Assembly (NCBI GenBank): GCA_029213005.1
Contig: JARGPI010000015.1
Coordinates: 103,043-167,042, forward strand
DNA length: 64,000 nt
From: Verrucomicrobiales bacterium
GTDB taxonomy: Bacteria > Verrucomicrobiota > Verrucomicrobiia > Verrucomicrobiales > DEV007
Reading direction: 5' to 3'
Shown here: positions 40,473-50,234 of the stretch, piece after piece
Layout: each line of letters opens with the position of its first letter
Position numbering within the stretch: position 1 is the stretch's first letter
The notes under the pieces: model-generated
What the model saw: the letters and a program-made list of their open reading frames with translations, nothing else
Told to the model about the DNA's origin: nothing
The model's database searches: none
Made by a program: the position numbers and the translations under genes

Positions 40473-41249
40473 CTACACAATTCCCGAAACATCGAGGAAG
40501 TCGTCTGGAATCGGAGCAACGACCCGACCAATCAGGGCGTAGTATTTTAACGGAACCCCTTCTCTGGAATAGCGATGCGTGTAGCGCTCGAGCTGATAAA
40601 TATCAAGATACTCGGAAAAGATCAGCTCACGAACAAAGCGGGAGAAACCGGTATCATCCGATCGGTCTAGGAAAGTCTCCTTTATGTTAAAAGCTACCCA
40701 GCCATTGGTTGCGACCAGCTTCAAAGCTTCAAAAAAAGCGTCAGGGGGAATATCACCAAATCCAAGGGCCGCAACTGAAGTCAAACAATTGAAACTCCAG
40801 TCATTGAGATCGTCCTTCTGCTCGACGGACAACTTGGTAAAATCGGCGACAACGTATTCGTCATAAACAAATGGTCGATCCCTGAAAGCCGCGTCCCGGG
40901 CCTCGGGAATGATATCGGCGCCAACGATTCGGGAAACCCCTACCCCACGCAAACGTTCCACCATCATTCCATTGCCAGCTCCTAGATCGATAACCCGCAA
41001 CTCGCTGCATCCTTCCAGTTCAGAAGCGAGGCTTCGCTCGAGAAGCTCAGTTACTTTCTGGGTAGACGTGCATTTTAGCCGGTCGTAAAAAAGCTGCTCG
41101 TAAAGCCCAGGTCTCGAAAATATCTCATTGTAATCATGAAACCGCAGTTTAACCGGCTCACCGTCTTCAACGACCGAGAAAAATGCCTCAGCTTGGGTGA
41201 GTGCGTGTTCCTGTTGGGGCGGAAACTGAATCCGATATCGTTTAGTCAT
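40473..41249 (-). CDS. Class I SAM-dependent methyltransferase
   Basis: LRVIDLGAGNGMMVERLRGVGVSRIVGADIIPEARDAA; FNCLTSVAALGFGDIP. Confidence 0.85.
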   Translation of the reverse strand: MTKRYRIQFPPQQEHALTQAEAFFSVVEDGEPVKLRFHDYNEIFSRPGLYEQLFYDRLKCTSTQKVTELLERSLASELEGCSELRVIDLGAGNGMMVERLRGVGVSRIVGADIIPEARDAAFRDRPFVYDEYVVADFTKLSVEQKDDLNDWSFNCLTSVAALGFGDIPPDAFFEALKLVATNGWVAFNIKETFLDRSDDTGFSRFVRELIFSEYLDIYQLERYTHRYSREGVPLKYYALIGRVVAPIPDDFLDVSGIV

Positions 41250-41577
41250 AAAATTTGTGTACAAAATGCGTGACGCGATCAGATCCAGCGTAACGATTAA
41301 GCACACAAGGCGGAGGCGATGACAGATTAGTAGACACTGTAAACGGAATCAGCCCCCTGAACAGGAAAACTCCTGAACCGTCCCTGATTAAAGTCATGCG
41401 ACCTAAGCCACCCTGACAAACATAATGCTGTCACAAGCGAACCACTTCGTCGTTACATCACCAAAACTTACGGAGTTTCAGAAATCCATATCGGACCAGT
41501 TCATAGGCTGGCACGAAACGGCCAGGGGTCCCTGACTCGGGTATTGAATTCGACACCCCACGGTCCACCTTTGGCTG

Positions 41578-42795
41578 ATGCGCTTTTTACATTTCACAAT
41601 CACGGGCTTCCTGGTCCTGACAGCCGCCCTCTCCTTCGCCGCCGATCCCCCTGCGCCGAGGAATTGTGGAAAAATTGTTATTATCAATGACGATGGCTTC
41701 AGCAATTTCTATAGCGGCAAGTATAGGACTGCTGACGACCTCAGAAAACAGATTTCCAGTTTTAAGGACTCTCAGGTCGGAGTTTTTGAATGGTGCATCG
41801 TAACCGGGAGCCGGGTGAATTTTGCGTCACCTAATCATGAGCTACCGGGAGAAGGGATGGATGAATACCCGAGACGAGGTGACAAGCTTGCCTCCGAAAC
41901 ACTACAGCAACTCCGTGACAGTGGTGTCGATACGCTGGCGGTGGTTGCTGAAGCCTGTAGAAACACTGGGATCGCCTGTTACGCTTCAGTTCGGATGAAC
42001 GGCGACTATTCAGCCGGTGCGTGGGATGGCACCCTCGCGAAAGTATTTAACAGCGACTTTTGGCACAATCACCCCGAGTTCCATCAACACAGCACAGCAG
42101 GCAAGCCGCTCACCCGCCTTTCGTACGCTTTTCCGGAAGTCAGGGAATTTAAACTCAGTATCATCAGGGAAGCTGCGGCTCGTGATATCTCCGGCATCAA
42201 TCTCGATTTTCAGCGACACCCGAATTTTTTCGATCACGAAGCGCCTATGCTGGAAGCCTATCGGGAAAAGTATGATGATAACCCACTTAAAGTCACCTCA
42301 GTCGATCCGCGCTGGGATTCCATCAAAGCAAAATTCATGACCAAATTTGTAGCTGACACCCGGGCAATTCTCGACCAGGCAGGCAAACAAAAAGGAAAGC
42401 GCATCGGTCTCTCCGTTCGCATCGGCTGGGAGAAATACCGAACCTGGGGATGCGATATCGAAACCTGGATAAAAAACGGCTGGATTGACTATCTCGTCGT
42501 CGGGCAATACGGGCTGGGCGGTTACGAATTCGACATCTCTCCCTTCGTCGAAATGGCAAAAGGTACCGGCTGCGCCGTTCTTTTTGGTGAGGAATGTATC
42601 CTTGACGGGCATGACACCACCGCAGCGGAGGACAAGCTGATCGCCGAAGGCAAAATGAAGCTCAAAAAACGAGGCACCTTGTCATCAGCGCAACACCACG
42701 AGCGCGCGGCCCGTTGGTACAAGGCGGGAGCGGACGGGGTGCATCTATTCAATGTTGGTGATCGTTCCGTGTTGAAATCTATAGGTAACGAGTGA
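41578..42795 (+). CDS. Secreted glycoside-hydrolase-like TIM-barrel protein
   Basis: Signal peptide; VVAEACRNTGIACYASVRMNGDYSAG; ARDISGINLDFQRHPNFF; SVRIGWEKYRTWGCDIETWIKNGWIDYLVVGQYG. Confidence 0.55.
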   Translation: MRFLHFTITGFLVLTAALSFAADPPAPRNCGKIVIINDDGFSNFYSGKYRTADDLRKQISSFKDSQVGVFEWCIVTGSRVNFASPNHELPGEGMDEYPRRGDKLASETLQQLRDSGVDTLAVVAEACRNTGIACYASVRMNGDYSAGAWDGTLAKVFNSDFWHNHPEFHQHSTAGKPLTRLSYAFPEVREFKLSIIREAAARDISGINLDFQRHPNFFDHEAPMLEAYREKYDDNPLKVTSVDPRWDSIKAKFMTKFVADTRAILDQAGKQKGKRIGLSVRIGWEKYRTWGCDIETWIKNGWIDYLVVGQYGLGGYEFDISPFVEMAKGTGCAVLFGEECILDGHDTTAAEDKLIAEGKMKLKKRGTLSSAQHHERAARWYKAGADGVHLFNVGDRSVLKSIGNE

Positions 42796-43233
42796 TCGCA
42801 AGTGAGGATAGTCAAATACGTTCCGATTCCACACGGAGCCCAACTTATATAGCTTTCAATCCACGCAGAAATTTCTTCCCACCAATCCAAGTAAATGAGG
42901 TCAACCTATTAGTACTCCAAACAGGTGGCGATGCAAAGGCCAGAGCCGAACCAGGTCAAATTCCGAATCGCTCTGGTTCTTCAGCAGCGAGGATTTCGAG
43001 CAGCTCTGGAAAGATACAGCCAAACGTTATCGACGTTTTTCTACGAAGAAGGTCGTGAGGTTGAAGCTCACTCCGCCCGTGGCGGTCAAAGGTCGCGACG
43101 CCTTGATAAACATGAAAAAATTAGAGCCGCTTATGGCCTTCGGATTGGATTGGTGCAAGGGAAGCATAAATCTGGCAACCGATGACGCGAACTTCTAATC
43201 GTGTCGATGGTCTCGACGGGCTTCTTTATCGTG

Positions 43234-43452
43234 GTAAGCCGCGCTTCTTTTTTTTTACACCGTCGGTGGTCTTCAAATCAGTCACTAATCTCCGACTCTT
43301 TCGGCTCTCAGCTAAAACCATCAAATTTCGGGCTATCGTTGCCTAACGTGGTTTCGGCATCGCAAACCTTGAACCGTTGAAAGCCCTTACAGAAGCGGGT
43401 TGTGGGCGAATTTCGACTTCTTTTCTCACGATTAGCCAGCCTTGGATGGGAC
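43234..43452 (+). repeat. ~220-bp direct repeat, copy 1
   Basis: gccgcgcttctttttttttacaccgtcggtggtctt...aaatttcgggctatcgttgcctaacgtggtttcggcatcgcaaacct...ttggatggg; matches 52523-52766 in the same orientation. Confidence 0.9.
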
Positions 43453-43474
43453 AAGTTTAAGCGAACGTAGTGGA

Positions 43475-43547
43475 GGGTCTCCGCACCCGACGACAGGCTG
43501 AGCCATCCTTGTCATGGCCAATGCAGCGGTTGCGGAGACCCTTTTCT
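43475..43547 (+). terminator. Long hairpin with perfect 11-bp outer stem followed by TTTTCT (terminator-like or structured RNA)
   Basis: GGGTCTCCGCA 43475-43485 and TGCGGAGACCC 43531-43541, then TTTTCT; inner CCAT/ATGG pairing possible. Confidence 0.45.
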
Positions 43548-43916
43548 ACCTTACCCAACCATTGAAGACCTTCCTTAAACTAGTGCCATTCGAGCCTGGC
43601 ACCCTCGTCCCTCGTTTGGATGACGGAAAAGTTCTGGTCTTCGCCCTTGAACCGCCCACGCAGAGGAATTCCCGCTATTCTCGATCGGCTGATTGCCGAA
43701 AGGTTTGCATCGAAAAACTTCTCATCGCAAAACCTCAGGAAAAAGGTCGCACGATTTCGTGCCTGGACTAAAGGTTAAAGGCAAGATAACTGTCTCAAAG
43801 TCAGCCTCCCTTGACTTTCCACTCAAGATTTAATAAAAACTTCAAAATGAATGAGGCTATCAAGAGTCGCCAGTAATTCTCATGCGGTGATGTATCAACG
43901 AATCGGTTTTTGATGT

Positions 43917-46900
43917 ATGAATAACGAAAAATCGATTTTTGCAGCGGCCATCGAGATTGATTGTCAAGACAAGCGCGAAGCTTTTCTCGCTGAAGTCTGC
44001 AAAAACAATGCCCCGTTGAAAGCGAGAGTCTCGGCCTTGTTGAAGTCCGCCGACTCTGCCGGTTCATTCCTGAATGTCCCTGCTATCGATAGTTTGAGGG
44101 AGGAGCTTCCTGTGTTGTCGGCGATGCCGCCACAGGAAACCGAAGAAACCCCGAACCTGGATGCTCCACTGATCGGTAACTATCAAATCGAAAGTCAATT
44201 GGGTATAGGTGGAATGGGCACTGTCTATCTGGCGCGCCATGTAAAGCTGAACAAAAAGGTGGCGCTTAAAGTCCTTCGCTATTCATCATGCGTTGATCAA
44301 GGGATGGCGGTGGCCCGTTTCGAGCAAGAGGCGCAGGCGATTGGTCGGCTCGACCATCCAAATATCGTGCGAGCGCTGGATGCGGGCGAGTCCAATGGCG
44401 TCATCTATTTGTCGATGGAACTGCTCGATGGTGTTGATTTGGACAACCTTATAAAATCTGATGCAAAGCTTGGCATCAACGACTCCTGCGAGATTATCCG
44501 CCAGACCGCCAACGGATTACGGTTCGCTCATCAGGAAGGGATGATCCATCGGGATATCAAACCGTCTAACTTGATGTTGACGACGAATCAGCAGAACGAG
44601 GTCTGCATCAAGATTCTTGATCTTGGCCTTGCGCTGATGCAGGACGATCAGACTGGCGAGCGTTTGACGAGCGAAGGCGTCACGATGGGTACCTTTCAAT
44701 ATATGGCACCTGAACAGGCTCTCGACACTAAATCGGTTGACCACCGTGCGGACATATATTCCCTGGGAGCGACGTTTTACCGTTTGATTGCAGGAGAGCC
44801 CCCTTTCGTTGGAGAAAGATACGACACCCCGGCAAAGATTTTATTCGCGTTGGTAAATGAGCCGACCCCAAAGCTTGCGGACCTCAGCCCTGACGCACCT
44901 GCTGAAGTGATCGATCTTGTCGACCGAATGCTGGCTCGCCGACCCGAGGACCGGCCTCAGAGCTTTCAGGATATACAACATTTACTTGATCTACATAGTC
45001 AGCCCAACAATTTGGCAAAGGTTTTGGCCGACGTTAAGCAAACGAAGTCGCTCAATCAATCAAGTCGAGGAATTCCACTAGGGCTAGAGCTTGAAGCATT
45101 TCGTTTCGATAGTCTTGACTCGCCTGCGATTCGTAACATCGGTGAACCTCAGGACGAATCTTATATACTGAGGCAACGGGTCAAAAAGTTTTGGATTGAT
45201 GGGGTACTTACTCGTACCGAGGCTAATGAAGATCTATTGGTATTGCGGCACGTGATACGCCCTGACGCTGTTATGAATCCGTGGGAAGGTGTAGTTGAAC
45301 TCCCGCTGGACTCTTTCGATTCTGACCGACCTCTGGAGGATATCTTTGTTAAATCAGATCAATCGATGCTGATCCTGGGGCAACCGGGTAGTGGGAAATC
45401 AGTTACCTTGTTGCAGTTAACGCGACAGCTCCTGAAACAAAGCAGTCAAACCAATTCATTCGTTCCTGTCGTGCTCCATCTTTCGACCTGGTTCAACAGT
45501 TCTCTGACGGAATGGATTGAACAGGAACTGAGCGCCAAGTATCAAATACCCAGAAAAATCGGGCGACAGCTAATCGAAGACAATTGCTTGTTATTGATAT
45601 TGGACGGATTAGATGAGGTTCACAGGGATTCGCAGTCTGATTGCGTGCTTCGTATCAATCAGTTCATCGATAATCACATTCCCCCCGGAGTCGTTGTCTC
45701 ATGCCGAACCGAAGATTACGATAGAATTTCACACAGGCTGAAACTTCACAGCGCGATTCAACTCAAGCCGTTAACCCCGCAACAAATCGAATCCAGCTTG
45801 AGCCGGGGACAAAACAAGGCACCGCCTCTTCTGGGCTCTCTGAAAAAGAATGATTCGATTATGGAACTTGCGAAGTCTCCTCTGATGCTAAGTGTGATGA
45901 AACTCAGTTTTTCTGACGCTTCCGAAGAGACTATCAATCATTTCGAGGCAATCGGGCGAAGTCCCGAGCACATGTTCCAGGCATATATCGATCGCATGTT
46001 CCGGACCAAAGGAAAAACCGGACACGGCTATTCCAAGGATCAAACGATTGGCTGGTTGGGGTGGCTTGCGTCGAGAATGAGTGAGCGTAACCAGAGCGTA
46101 CTACAGATTGAGCAGTTACAACCGAGTTGGTTTCAAAATCGCGGCCAACAAATTTGGTACGCGTCGATTCTGTGTTTGTGTGTAGGGCTAATGACAGCTT
46201 TGGTCACGATTAACGCATGGTTAAAATTTATTAAGGTGATGGATTTCGGAGCTTTCATGGAGCCCCGGTCTCTTTCGTGGCTGTTAGTTCAAATACCTAT
46301 TTGGCTGATGATTATCGCAGCATTTGATTTTCGTTTGTTTTCTACTGCGACACCTAAACGTGCTACAAAGGCTAATGCCATCCTTCGAATGACTCTAAAG
46401 ACTCTAGGATACTGGGCGCTCTGGTTAGTCTGGCCTTTGACCGCCTGGCTGATGGGGGCGTGGAGTACGGGGTGGGTTATTGGCAATACCCTTATAGGAC
46501 TCCTACTGGGAGCAATCTTTGCAATTCAGGTCAGGGGTCAACGATTGACGGCTGACATCGGCACTGTGGAAGCACTGGGCATTTCCTTTCGAGGATCTAT
46601 CAAGGGTTGGTTGTGGGGACTCCTGGTCGGCTACCTGGTTTATCAAGCGTACCTTTGGCTGTGGGCTTTTTATCTTCTGGATCAGCCGCCCGAGTGGTTT
46701 CCTTTCTATTGGAAAAGTCAGGAGGAAGTGTTTGTAAGTATATCGTGGCCGATCATAGCTGGAGCCTGCGGAATGGTTATTGGCGGCCTGGTTCCGAAAA
46801 TAAATCAAACCACCACAACTCCTAATCAGGGGATGATATTGTCGCTTAAAAATGCAGCAATTGCGGGTGTATTTTCCATGACAACACTATCGGTAGCCAG

Positions 46901-47216
46901 TTTTCTATCACTCCATTACTGGCTAAAGTTACCGGACAATGATCTGGAATTCTCCCTGATGGAACAAGTAGGGATAGTAGGAGGAAAGGCGTTATGGGTA
47001 GGATTCTTAGTGGCTTTGATTTTTGGAGGCCTGGATTTCATCAAGCATATGCTAACCCGCAGGGTATTGATTGTAGCTAAATTAATTCCGGGAGATTTAG
47101 CCGATTTTTTAGAGCATGCTGCAAGATTGAGTTTCGTGAAACGAGCCGGAGGTGCCTACTTGTTTAGCCATCAACTTATATTGGAATATTTCGCATCCCA
47201 GTCTGACGAACAGTAG
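43917..47216 (+). CDS. Ser/Thr protein kinase - NACHT NTPase - transmembrane fusion protein
   Basis: LGIGGMGTVYLARH, VALKVL, HRDIKPSNLML, DLGLA, APEQ (kinase); RQRVKKFWIDGVLTR...MLILGQPGSGKSVTLLQL (Walker A), LLLILDGLDEVHRD (Walker B), VVVSCRTEDY (NACHT); multiple C-terminal TM segments. Confidence 0.93.
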   Translation: MNNEKSIFAAAIEIDCQDKREAFLAEVCKNNAPLKARVSALLKSADSAGSFLNVPAIDSLREELPVLSAMPPQETEETPNLDAPLIGNYQIESQLGIGGMGTVYLARHVKLNKKVALKVLRYSSCVDQGMAVARFEQEAQAIGRLDHPNIVRALDAGESNGVIYLSMELLDGVDLDNLIKSDAKLGINDSCEIIRQTANGLRFAHQEGMIHRDIKPSNLMLTTNQQNEVCIKILDLGLALMQDDQTGERLTSEGVTMGTFQYMAPEQALDTKSVDHRADIYSLGATFYRLIAGEPPFVGERYDTPAKILFALVNEPTPKLADLSPDAPAEVIDLVDRMLARRPEDRPQSFQDIQHLLDLHSQPNNLAKVLADVKQTKSLNQSSRGIPLGLELEAFRFDSLDSPAIRNIGEPQDESYILRQRVKKFWIDGVLTRTEANEDLLVLRHVIRPDAVMNPWEGVVELPLDSFDSDRPLEDIFVKSDQSMLILGQPGSGKSVTLLQLTRQLLKQSSQTNSFVPVVLHLSTWFNSSLTEWIEQELSAKYQIPRKIGRQLIEDNCLLLILDGLDEVHRDSQSDCVLRINQFIDNHIPPGVVVSCRTEDYDRISHRLKLHSAIQLKPLTPQQIESSLSRGQNKAPPLLGSLKKNDSIMELAKSPLMLSVMKLSFSDASEETINHFEAIGRSPEHMFQAYIDRMFRTKGKTGHGYSKDQTIGWLGWLASRMSERNQSVLQIEQLQPSWFQNRGQQIWYASILCLCVGLMTALVTINAWLKFIKVMDFGAFMEPRSLSWLLVQIPIWLMIIAAFDFRLFSTATPKRATKANAILRMTLKTLGYWALWLVWPLTAWLMGAWSTGWVIGNTLIGLLLGAIFAIQVRGQRLTADIGTVEALGISFRGSIKGWLWGLLVGYLVYQAYLWLWAFYLLDQPPEWFPFYWKSQEEVFVSISWPIIAGACGMVIGGLVPKINQTTTTPNQGMILSLKNAAIAGVFSMTTLSVASFLSLHYWLKLPDNDLEFSLMEQVGIVGGKALWVGFLVALIFGGLDFIKHMLTRRVLIVAKLIPGDLADFLEHAARLSFVKRAGGAYLFSHQLILEYFASQSDEQ

Positions 47217-47640
47217 GTAATTTCGATACTTATTGGTTTCGATTAATCATGCTTCGAGCAGGCAGAATCAATAAACAGGTGAAGTCGCCTTGAGACCGAC
47301 TCTAAGAGGCTAATGCTGAACGATTACGCGTCAGAATCTACTGAATTTGTGTAATCTTTAGAGAAGCCAGTTTGATTATTCACGGAACTTTCAGATCTTC
47401 TCTTTTCCCCGGAAAAATCAGGGATGTGAATGGAAAGATCCGAAAAGGCGCAACCTGGTGGAGATCTCATGTCCAGTTTGGATGAAAAATGGAGCATGGG
47501 TTTCTCCAATGAAACCACATTCTCAAGGTCTATTCGAGCCTAAAGAGTAAATCGCCAAGATCAAATAGTTTCCCTCAAGAGCACTTAGGGTTGACTCTTT
47601 TTCGGTTTCTGTCAAAAAGGCTTCCGAACTGCTTTTATCT

Positions 47641-48756
47641 ATGAAACCATTTTTTCGTGCTTTGGAAGGGTTAATTATCAACGCTTTAAAGAGAATAGCT
47701 CCGATTGGAGCTGCTGTTTCTCTGACAGCTTCTACTTTACTTGGTGGTGGGCTGGAAATAGATGCGTGGTACCCAAACCTATTATTTGAGGAAGGAAACT
47801 ATTTAGAAGTCGCCTGGTACGGAATCCACCCAAGTGTGACCGGTACAATCAACGGTGATCAGCCAATTTCAAACATCAATCCCTTTTACGACCAATTCAA
47901 TTTTGGTTTAAAGTTTGATTTATCCGATCAGTTGGTGTTTTCACTCAGTTCCTTTGAACCAGTAGGGTACGATGTTCAATATCCTGTAGTCGCCCCCTTT
48001 ATTACCTCTCCAACCGCTGCATCTGTGAAGAGCCGGGCCTATGCGGTGGTTGCAAAGTATCAGGCAACGGAGAATTTTTCTTTTTATGGTGGTATGAATT
48101 ATATCACGCTCTCTGGATCTGCAGCCAACCTCCCTGGCTTGCCAAATACTGGCTTTCAGTTTTATAACGACGGCGACACAGGGGTAATTGTAGGAGCCGC
48201 TTACTCAAAGCCAGAAATTGCTTTAAGGGTTTCGTTCACTTATGAAAGCGGCACATCTCATTCATTATCTACAAGCGTGGGACCAGTAGGAGGCACATTA
48301 ATTTCAGGCATTTTTCCGAATACAACAGGAGGGACGCCGGAGAGCTACACCTTTGACTTCCAGACCGGGATCGCTACCGACACCCTCTTGTATGGCCGTT
48401 TTCGTCATGTTTTACACAGCAATAATGATATTTTTCTTGGCGGGACAGCCAACCTGACAGATTTTTCGGATGAGCAAACCTATGTATTAGGAGTTGGTCG
48501 AAAAATCAATGAAACAGTATCGGTTGCCGTAACGGGGACATATGAAGATGGCTCCGGCACCACAAGCGATCTCAATCCGTCCGATGGGAAAGTCACCATA
48601 TCTGGAGGACCTAAATTTGAACTTACGGAGAATATGGAGCTGTCAGTAGGCGCAAGTTATAGCTGGGCAGGCGACAATGTAACGACCACAGGAAACATAC
48701 CATTTAAGGAAAATAGTGCGGTCGCTTACGGTATTAAATTGGGTTTCCGCTTCTGA
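47641..48756 (+). CDS. FadL/OmpP1-like outer-membrane beta-barrel protein
   Basis: Signal-like N-terminus, alternating beta-strand pattern, C-terminal ...AVAYGIKLGFRF ending in Phe. Confidence 0.65.
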   Translation: MKPFFRALEGLIINALKRIAPIGAAVSLTASTLLGGGLEIDAWYPNLLFEEGNYLEVAWYGIHPSVTGTINGDQPISNINPFYDQFNFGLKFDLSDQLVFSLSSFEPVGYDVQYPVVAPFITSPTAASVKSRAYAVVAKYQATENFSFYGGMNYITLSGSAANLPGLPNTGFQFYNDGDTGVIVGAAYSKPEIALRVSFTYESGTSHSLSTSVGPVGGTLISGIFPNTTGGTPESYTFDFQTGIATDTLLYGRFRHVLHSNNDIFLGGTANLTDFSDEQTYVLGVGRKINETVSVAVTGTYEDGSGTTSDLNPSDGKVTISGGPKFELTENMELSVGASYSWAGDNVTTTGNIPFKENSAVAYGIKLGFRF

Positions 48757-48822
48757 TTGACCTAAAACAAACAGAGGCGACCTGAACCTCAAAGCCTATC
48801 ACGTCTTCCGCGTGAGATTTGA

Positions 48823-48847
48823 GACTCCCCCAAAACAGTGGACACGG
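48823..48847. mobile_element. Possible IS3-family terminal inverted repeat remnant
   Basis: GACTCCCCCAAAACAGTGGACACGG resembles IS3-group ends (CCCCC-AAAA-GTGGACA type); no transposase ORF seen nearby. Confidence 0.3.
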
Positions 48848-49001
48848 ACCGTTTAGTCTGAAAACCTAAATCAAACGAAATCATCGATCTTTCACCGGCT
48901 AACGCAAATTTTTGATTTCGCCTACGAAGGCGCAGAACTTTGATTCTATCAGGTCTGCAGGGACCACTTTACACCCTCACCAACTAACAAGCTTGCTACT
49001 A

Positions 49002-50234
49002 ATGCGTTACACCCTTATGGTTGGCGAGTCAAGTTTAAGATTATCAATGAACGCAGCTCGAACCACCCTGTTTTTTCTTCCTGTCTATTTTCTCTTAATC
49101 AGCCTTTGTCCCGTATTAGCCGAAGAGTCTGGAGGCGGATGGTCAAAAAGCGGAATGATCAAGTTTACCGACCTTTATATCCGCAAAGTCAGGGAAGAAC
49201 TCCCGGGTAGAGTTGAGAGAGTACAGCAGCAATTAGAGATCCCTCTGTCACTTGATTACCAAATTCCTATTGAAATCGAACCGTACCGAGAGTCCTACCA
49301 ACACGCCGTATCCGGCAAAATGGGAGAAGCTCGTTCTCTCCAATTCTTGAGCGATGTACTGAAAGATATGAGCAAAGTCGCCAAGCCTATCTTCAAAGCT
49401 GAGTCCAAAGCTATGCAGGCCTGGAAAAAAGAGAAAAAGGCTAGATCCAATTGGACGATGATCCCGCCAAACCAGAATTCCAATAACGAAGGATATCGGA
49501 GTGAGGAAGTCTTCGGAACAATGGTCGAAGCTCGAAATTTAGGCGTTGTGCTCGATATATCGCCCAGTATGGCCCCCTATCTGTCAACTGTTCGCAATGA
49601 AATTAGCGAAAAATTTCCCAGGGCTGTTTACGTTGAAACCGAAGGATCCTTTGTTTTGGAGAATGACGTCAATCGTTGGTGGTGGGCCGAACCATCCGGT
49701 GCAGCCAATCCATTTCAGCCGTTATTTTTCCATGATCCGATTGAAGTTTCAGAGCCTCACCAGGCAGCCTGGGACGCGATGCGCGATGCTGGCGCCGCCA
49801 TTCTAGCGATGGCCGAGTTTGGTGGGCTTGATGCAATCTATTGGTTTACCGATTTAGACGATCCTTACCTGGGAATGGCGGAATTCTGTGAACGATTGGA
49901 AAAAAACGGTGTCAAGATCTATGTGCATCTTCAGAAGGGCCGGGCACCATCTGAATTGGGAAAACTGGCAAATAGCTCTGGAGGCATTATCGAATCGAAA
50001 GTGAAGCCCGGCGGAACGCCAGTTCCCAAACCTTCACCACCCTCGACAATGTCGACCACATCGACCCCCACGCCGCCTTCGCCCCCACAGCCTTCGCCAT
50101 CTGAAAAAACCGAACCACCTATCGCCCCAAACAGATCTCTTTCTTTATTGAAAGATATCGAGTTCGAATTTCAGCTATTGCACATGGACGACAGACTCGG
50201 GGATGCCTTTCAGACCAACTTCTCGACGAAGTAA
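49002..50234 (+). CDS. Exported vWA-like domain protein
   Basis: Signal peptide region; GVVLDISPSMAPYLSTVRNEIS (DxSxS MIDAS-like), GLDAIYWFTDLDDPYLGMAEFCERLEKNGVKIYVHL; Pro/Ser/Thr-rich linker. Start approximate. Confidence 0.6.
   Translation: MRYTLMVGESSLRLSMNAARTTLFFLPVYFLLISLCPVLAEESGGGWSKSGMIKFTDLYIRKVREELPGRVERVQQQLEIPLSLDYQIPIEIEPYRESYQHAVSGKMGEARSLQFLSDVLKDMSKVAKPIFKAESKAMQAWKKEKKARSNWTMIPPNQNSNNEGYRSEEVFGTMVEARNLGVVLDISPSMAPYLSTVRNEISEKFPRAVYVETEGSFVLENDVNRWWWAEPSGAANPFQPLFFHDPIEVSEPHQAAWDAMRDAGAAILAMAEFGGLDAIYWFTDLDDPYLGMAEFCERLEKNGVKIYVHLQKGRAPSELGKLANSSGGIIESKVKPGGTPVPKPSPPSTMSTTSTPTPPSPPQPSPSEKTEPPIAPNRSLSLLKDIEFEFQLLHMDDRLGDAFQTNFSTK

Noticed and set aside
43340-43400. Possible integron attC site (gcctaacg... 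gtggtttcgg) in the 220-bp repeat
   Set aside because: No matching GTTRRRY partner or symmetric attC arms could be paired, and no integrase is visible; the short matches look coincidental.
43514-43771. 85-aa ORF upstream of the kinase-NACHT gene
   Set aside because: No recognisable domain, and its start overlaps the 3' arm of a hairpin; insufficient coding support.
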